From: Pirellulales bacterium | Lineage (GTDB): Bacteria; Planctomycetota; Planctomycetia; Pirellulales; UBA1268 | Assembly (NCBI GenBank): GCA_016776925.1 | Contig: JADHSL010000014.1 | Location: 1-49,490, forward strand | Length of the DNA stretch: 49,490 nt | Direction: 5' to 3' | Translations under genes and position numbers: made by a program | Notes under the pieces: generated by a model | The model's database searches: none | What the model was told of the DNA's origin: nothing | The model's input: only the letters and a program-made list of their open reading frames with translations | In this document: piece after piece, positions 45,876 through 49,490 of the stretch | How positions within the stretch are numbered: the first letter of the stretch is position 1 | Layout: the number at the start of each line of letters is the position of its first letter

Positions 45876-46984
45876 TGCCTGTGATTTTTACTGGAACGGC
45901 TATCTTCTTGCCGACTCATCCATCGCTGAATAATCTTGAGTACTGCAGCCGTACCATCCATCTGACCAACCACTTTTTTTAACGGAACACAATACTGTTC
46001 TAGATTTTCAAGGAAACTCTTCACCTGATCTAAGGTAACATTCTCAAGATATTCAAAGTCGCCACAGGCCATATTTCGAAGGAAAAAACTGTTTGTTGAC
46101 TGCTCTCCATGAGCTCTTTCTGGAAGAACAAACATTGGCTTTCCAAGATGCAAAGCCTCTCCTATGAGTTGATTGCCTGCTGCCGAAATAACAGCCCGAC
46201 AATTCGCGAGGTCTTCGACAAACTGATGTTCATCGATCGGCTGGAAAGAGAGTTGTCCTATCGATTCTCTTTCACCAAGACCGTACACCTTCACGGGAAG
46301 GCCGCAATCAGCCAAAATCTCAATCATTGAAAAAGGTGTATGTCTACGTAGATAACTGAGAACGTACCCATCGTCACGAGGCACTTTTGAAGTGATCTCG
46401 TGGCGGAGTAGTGGACCAACTTGTACTACGTGCTCCCATCCTGCTCGAAGTTTTGGCTTAAAAAAAGCTGAGACAATTGTTTCTGAAGCTTCGCTGACAT
46501 ACATCCATACTGCATTCCCAATAAACCATGCATGCCACTGGAGTACTTGTGGTAACGCATCGAGTTCATAGGAAAGCAAAAAGTGTTGATGGTCTATGCT
46601 AATCAGCGGGATCCCGTAACGTGCTGCTGCTCTTGGCAAGCCAGGCTCAAAGTCCGTAATAGCTAACGACACGTTATACGTCTCAAGATCACCAATCAAC
46701 CGATCGACTAAATTGCCGATTTCACTTGCTTGATATTCCAAGCCAGTTTTTATTGTTCGAATAACATCCAGTCGGCCACCACTGTACTGAAAGGTTATGC
46801 CCGGGATTCTAGATACTGTCACCGTTGGGTGGCCATTAGAAAACTTATCTTTGAGAAATTTGTAACCCTCGTCAGATGAGTAAACACGAATTTCGTGAAT
46901 CTGTTCAAGCTGTTCTATGAGAGAACAGACCCTTGTGGCATGCCCTCGACCTTCTCCGCACAGACTAATTGCTATTGTTGCCAT
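45872..46984 (-). CDS. MurG-like glycosyltransferase (MJ1255 type)
   Basis: 370 residues. The N-terminus ISLCGEGRGHATRVCSLIEQL is the GxGHxxR-type acceptor-side loop of GT-B enzymes; AITDFEPGLPRAAARYGIPLISIDHQHFL follows, and the C-terminal half has CRAVISAAGNQLIGEALHLGKPMFVLPERAHGEQSTN, the nucleotide-sugar binding region. This matches the uncharacterised MJ1255/VC2487 glycosyltransferase family related to MurG. Donor and acceptor are unknown. Cytosolic, perhaps membrane-associated. It is divergent from the small protein gene at 47345. Confidence 0.85.
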   Translation of the reverse strand: MATIAISLCGEGRGHATRVCSLIEQLEQIHEIRVYSSDEGYKFLKDKFSNGHPTVTVSRIPGITFQYSGGRLDVIRTIKTGLEYQASEIGNLVDRLIGDLETYNVSLAITDFEPGLPRAAARYGIPLISIDHQHFLLSYELDALPQVLQWHAWFIGNAVWMYVSEASETIVSAFFKPKLRAGWEHVVQVGPLLRHEITSKVPRDDGYVLSYLRRHTPFSMIEILADCGLPVKVYGLGERESIGQLSFQPIDEHQFVEDLANCRAVISAAGNQLIGEALHLGKPMFVLPERAHGEQSTNSFFLRNMACGDFEYLENVTLDQVKSFLENLEQYCVPLKKVVGQMDGTAAVLKIIQRWMSRQEDSRSSKNHRH

Positions 46985-47344
46985 AACGGATTGATTGATC
47001 GAAAAAGAAATTCGGCTCTTACTAACAAATTACATCACCCACTCGCTCAACTGCGAATTGTCACAGATTCGTTCGTCCATATCGACTAGCCTAAAACAGT
47101 ATTGTGTTCTTTGGGGTTACATAAGGTGAACCATGTGTCTTTCACATTGAAAGCCTTTTGCCGAGTCCAGACCTGCCCAAAATTTTAGCCGAGAACGTGT
47201 AAAAGCCTTTCAAGGAAATTCTCTAACCTTCTCTGAGTCTCCAGTTTCCCGTTGTTCTTGCGAGTTTCTCTAGGTATCGTCCGTCTCCGGAGGTCATGCT
47301 TCTATTTTTCTAATTCATTCAATACTTCTCTGCAAAGTAAACCC
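46985..47344. other. Divergent intergenic region with an inverted repeat
   Basis: 360 nt with no convincing gene. TTGAAAGCCTTTT at 47147-47159 and AAAAGCCTTTCAA at 47201-47213 form an inverted repeat with 12 of 13 positions matching, separated by 41 nt. They could be two binding sites of one regulator. Confidence 0.45.
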
Positions 47345-47923
47345 ATGAAATTCCGCACGTTTTTAATGTTCATATGCATGACCATTGTGCCAATGATTGC
47401 GATGTTTTCACATAAAGTACCAACCGCGATGCGAACAGCTTGCGGAGAACTACTCGTCGCACCAATCAATTACTTCTCCGAAATAATATTTCGACCACCA
47501 GTGGCATCGTCAACAGGCCAAGAAATGTCTGCATTCGATACCGCTCCAAATGTTCCGCTTTTAGTGAATCGAGATTCCCATCTCGATATATCAGATGATC
47601 CAAATACTTCGACTGAATCATCTTTATTGCAGCGTACTCAACCTCCCACCGAGGTGAAGACACCCACCTCTTCCTGTCGAGATCAATTAATTGCTGCTGG
47701 GATACACCGGCTTCTTGTCGAGCCAGCAAGTGATAGTAGTGGTGGATACCATGGAAGTTGCCGGATAGCCGTTGATGCTCAAGGTGAACTGCAGCGGCTC
47801 TTTCATGCCCATGCTTCAACTGAATCTGCAACACTCGAGAAGTTGCTTCAACAGGTACGCCATTGGCAACAACAAGTCTCTGTTCGTATCACGGCTAATT
47901 CAACTGAAACTCTATCATATTAA
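47345..47923 (+). CDS. Small exported or membrane-anchored protein, unknown
   Basis: 192 residues from ATG 47345; the frame is open to 47252 but this start begins with a signal or anchor segment (MKFRTFLMFICMTIVPMIAM). A Ser/Thr/Pro-rich stretch (about 60-105) follows, then a folded part from CRDQLIAAGIHRLLVEP with YHGSCRIAVDAQGELQRLFH and a helix LEKLLQQVRHWQQQV. Two cysteines may pair. No family is recognised. scpB follows after 80 nt. Confidence 0.65.
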   Translation: MKFRTFLMFICMTIVPMIAMFSHKVPTAMRTACGELLVAPINYFSEIIFRPPVASSTGQEMSAFDTAPNVPLLVNRDSHLDISDDPNTSTESSLLQRTQPPTEVKTPTSSCRDQLIAAGIHRLLVEPASDSSGGYHGSCRIAVDAQGELQRLFHAHASTESATLEKLLQQVRHWQQQVSVRITANSTETLSY

Positions 47924-48003
47924 TAACAGTACATTCTGCATGCTAAAAACCTTTCTCCCGTCCGAGGCAAATTAGATTTTCAGGTCTTAAAGAAGTAGCT
48001 CTG

Positions 48004-48741
48004 ATGACACGATTCGTTTCTTCTCTGATGCGTAAAAAAGTAAGGCCTGGATCACCACGGTCGCCTCAGCGATCTATCACACGACTTGTTAATCGAATGC
48101 CATCAGCTACTTTTGCCACCAAACCCCGTCGTGGGGGAATTGCTTTCCTTCAAAAACCGCATAGTCGTGAAAAGCCATTAGTCATTGCTTCGTATCTTCG
48201 GAGTCACGAACTATCACGGCTTGAAGCCGCTCTCTTTGTTGCTCGTGAACCTCTTCCAATACGACGTCTTGCAAAACTCGCACGGCTTTCCGATGCGACC
48301 CGCGCTCGCTCACTTCTTAGAAAACTCAACACTCTGTTTGACAAGTCTGGAACAGCTTTTCGTATTGAGCATCTCGCTGGAGGATTCCAACTGATTACCC
48401 GGCCGCAGTTTGGGCCGTGGGTACGACGAACACTTGATTATACCGCGGAGAACAGGCTATCGAACGCTGCAATGGAGACACTGTCAATAATTGCATATCG
48501 CCAACCTGTTACCCGCGCAGAAATTGAGGCAATTCGGGGCGTTGGCTCCGAAGAAATGCTTCGACAGCTTCTTGACCGAGACCTTATCGCCATTGGCGGC
48601 AGAAGTGACGATCTAGGTCGGCCGAATTTTTACGTCACGAGCCGTTACTTCCTACGTATATTCGGTCTTGGCCGGATTGAAGAGCTTCCCGACATGGACC
48701 CAGAATCTCCATCAGACGGGACCCTGAATCCTGAAAATTAA
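48004..48741 (+). CDS. scpB: Segregation and condensation protein B
   Basis: 245 residues. The tandem winged-helix protein is recognisable from LSRLEAALFVAREPLPIRRLAKLA, FRIEHLAGGFQLITRPQFGPWV, then LSNAAMETLSIIAYRQPVTRAEIEAIRGVG and GRPNFYVTSRYFLRIFGL, all typical of ScpB. It carries about 60 extra, basic residues at its N-terminus. ScpB works with ScpA and SMC in chromosome condensation; no scpA or smc gene lies next to it here. Confidence 0.93.
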   Translation: MTRFVSSLMRKKVRPGSPRSPQRSITRLVNRMPSATFATKPRRGGIAFLQKPHSREKPLVIASYLRSHELSRLEAALFVAREPLPIRRLAKLARLSDATRARSLLRKLNTLFDKSGTAFRIEHLAGGFQLITRPQFGPWVRRTLDYTAENRLSNAAMETLSIIAYRQPVTRAEIEAIRGVGSEEMLRQLLDRDLIAIGGRSDDLGRPNFYVTSRYFLRIFGLGRIEELPDMDPESPSDGTLNPEN

Positions 48742-48745
48742 GGGA

Positions 48746-48770
48746 GACTTAGGCAATAATCAGCCTAGTC
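48746..48770 (+). terminator. Hairpin right after scpB
   Basis: GACT-T-AGGC (48746-48754) pairs with GCCTAGTC (48763-48770), with one bulged T and an AATAATCA loop, 5 nt after the scpB stop. It has no T-tract, so it is a weak terminator at best. Confidence 0.35.
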
Positions 48771-48910
48771 CTTGCACAGCGACGCTTCCGTTGGCATATT
48801 GCCGACCCGTCCTGACCTCATTCCCTTTTTGGTGAAACCCTTGCCCAAGGGCCACCGAATAGCGTCCAAACCATTTTCTTATATAAAGTAAGAACAAAAG
48901 TTATGTTTCA

Positions 48911-48934
48911 AAAAAGCCGACAACGACTTGTCGG
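48911..48934 (-). terminator. Hairpin with T-tract on the minus strand
   Basis: CCGACAA (48917-48923) and TTGTCGG (48928-48934) form a perfect 7-bp stem with a 4-nt loop. Read on the minus strand it is followed by CTTTTTT, a textbook intrinsic terminator. No minus-strand gene lies to its right, so it may end an unannotated transcript or act as a leader hairpin on the plus strand. Confidence 0.5.
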
Positions 48935-48958
48935 AGTACAATTTTCCTAAACAATTTC

Positions 48959-49004
48959 GCCAAGCTAAAATTTTCTATTTGGAATTGTAGAAAAAGGTCT
49001 TGGC
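48959..49004 (+). promoter_or_regulatory. Nested hairpin ahead of the acidic repeat gene
   Basis: GCCAAG (48959-48964) pairs with CTTGGC (48999-49004), enclosing TTTTCTA (48971-48977) with TAGAAAA (48988-48994). Located 84 nt before the start of the next gene; possible 5' leader or part of a small RNA. Confidence 0.4.
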
Positions 49005-49087
49005 TAAAAAGCTGACTATCGTTCAAAATTTAGTGTGATGTATTCTTCCTCAAGTGATATCGTGAATCGAAACTAGGAGACGAAGTT

Positions 49088-49490
49088 GTGGCAATAGTTC
49101 TGAATCCCGGTAAGCAACAAGACCAATCTCATGGAGAGATGTTCTGCTGGAACGAACTCCCCGAATTATTGTTGGTAGATGATTTGTTTGGTTCACAAAA
49201 AGATTGTCTACCTTCCATCCCAACCATTATTTCTGAAGATGAAGATGAGGATGAAGATTGGGATGACGATGAAGAATATGAGGACGAAGAGTTCGAAGAT
49301 GAAGATGAAGGAGAAGAGTTCGAAGAAGGTGATGATGAGTCAGATGATGATGAGTACGAAGAAGATGAATATGAAGAAGAGGAAGAAGATGTAGAGGAAG
49401 ACGAAGAGTGGGAAGAAGTTGATGATGAGTCAGATGATGAGTCAGATGATGAGTCAGATGATGAGTCAGATGATGAGTCAGATGATGAGT
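49088..49490 (+). CDS. Extremely acidic Asp/Glu/Ser repeat protein (runs off right edge)
   Basis: 134 codons are visible from GTG 49088, which has AGGAG 8 nt upstream. The first 45 residues are ordinary (for example ILNPGKQQDQSHGEMFCWNE, then a Leu/Val/Asp stretch); from about residue 50 the chain is almost only Asp and Glu with a few Tyr, Phe, Trp and Ser, ending in SDDE repeats that continue past the window. No signal peptide. Such tails are disordered and resemble histone-chaperone or nucleic-acid-mimic arms; the function is unknown. The reading frame has no stop, so the full length cannot be told. Confidence 0.8.
   Translation, partial: MAIVLNPGKQQDQSHGEMFCWNELPELLLVDDLFGSQKDCLPSIPTIISEDEDEDEDWDDDEEYEDEEFEDEDEGEEFEEGDDESDDDEYEEDEYEEEEEDVEEDEEWEEVDDESDDESDDESDDESDDESDDE
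49421..49490 (+). repeat. 12-bp tandem repeat GATGATGAGTCA
   Basis: Five identical units and ten bases of a sixth run to the window edge, coding Asp-Asp-Glu-Ser. A related unit occurs near 49330. The repeat continues outside the window, so copy number is unknown. Confidence 0.97.

Larger units (their letters stand above)
48742..49087. other. Structured intergenic region between scpB and the acidic repeat gene
   Basis: 346 nt, A/T-rich. It holds three hairpins, annotated separately, and TATATAAAGTA at 48880-48890, a possible -10 region for the gene at 49088. No protein-coding frame with a ribosome binding site is visible. Confidence 0.5.

Noticed and set aside
48880-48890. TATATAAAGTA shared with 39509-39519 as a promoter class
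   Set aside because: Two A/T-rich copies without matching -35 elements are too little evidence for a promoter family.

Overview
The window looks like a chromosomal segment of a planctomycete, probably a marine member of the Pirellulales with moderate GC. This is inferred from gene families: a formylglycine-dependent sulfatase together with its formylglycine-generating enzyme, a DUF3592-like/arrestin-like/P-loop operon, proline- and cysteine-rich secreted proteins, and many planctomycete-style orphan genes. No phage, insertion sequence, CRISPR array or rRNA gene was seen; this is a vertically inherited core region with a few odd neighbours.

Left part (1-12423). Mostly minus-strand genes: the start of a secreted sulfatase cut by the window edge, an RsmF-type rRNA methyltransferase, a secreted clan GH-A-like protein and the fluoride channel CrcB. 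A plus-strand pair, homospermidine synthase and a fold III ornithine decarboxylase, forms a two-step homospermidine pathway. A minus-strand operon of two M16 peptidase subunits (one with the zinc motif, one without) and an RsmC-like methyltransferase follows, then purU.

Central part (12843-30320). A plus-strand translation/transcription block: tRNA-Thr(TGT), tRNA-Tyr(GTA), tRNA-Gly(TCC), tRNA-Thr(GGT), tuf, tRNA-Trp(CCA), secE, nusG, rplK, rplA, rplJ, rplL, rpoB, rpoC. The first five genes have the same order as thrU-tyrU-glyT-thrT-tufB of Escherichia coli. Long intergenic spacers in this block carry clear RNA hairpins, notably before tRNA-Trp, between rplJ and rplL, and between rplL and rpoB. 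rpoC is followed within 4 nt by a CHAD-domain gene, which overlaps a formylglycine-generating enzyme gene; rpsL-rpsG-fusA do not follow.

Right part (30368-49490). Minus strand: DNA polymerase X, a proline-rich secreted protein, a tightly packed three-gene operon (DUF3592-like membrane protein, possible arrestin-fold protein, P-loop ATPase) and, upstream of it, a 100-residue stand-alone homologue of the RNA polymerase alpha C-terminal domain. Then come a divergent UvrD/PcrA helicase, an LPG-synthase-type membrane protein, NUDIX hydrolase, YgfZ, an XRE-type DNA-binding protein, RdgB, a MurG-like glycosyltransferase, ScpB and several orphans. The right edge cuts an extremely acidic repeat protein whose 12-bp repeats resemble those in nusG.

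Best candidates for undescribed biology: the alpha-CTD/DUF3592-like/arrestin-like/ATPase array (33491-36417), the acidic 12-bp-repeat coding regions, and the structured spacers of the ribosomal protein/RNA polymerase operon. All functional statements come from reading motifs; no database search was possible.
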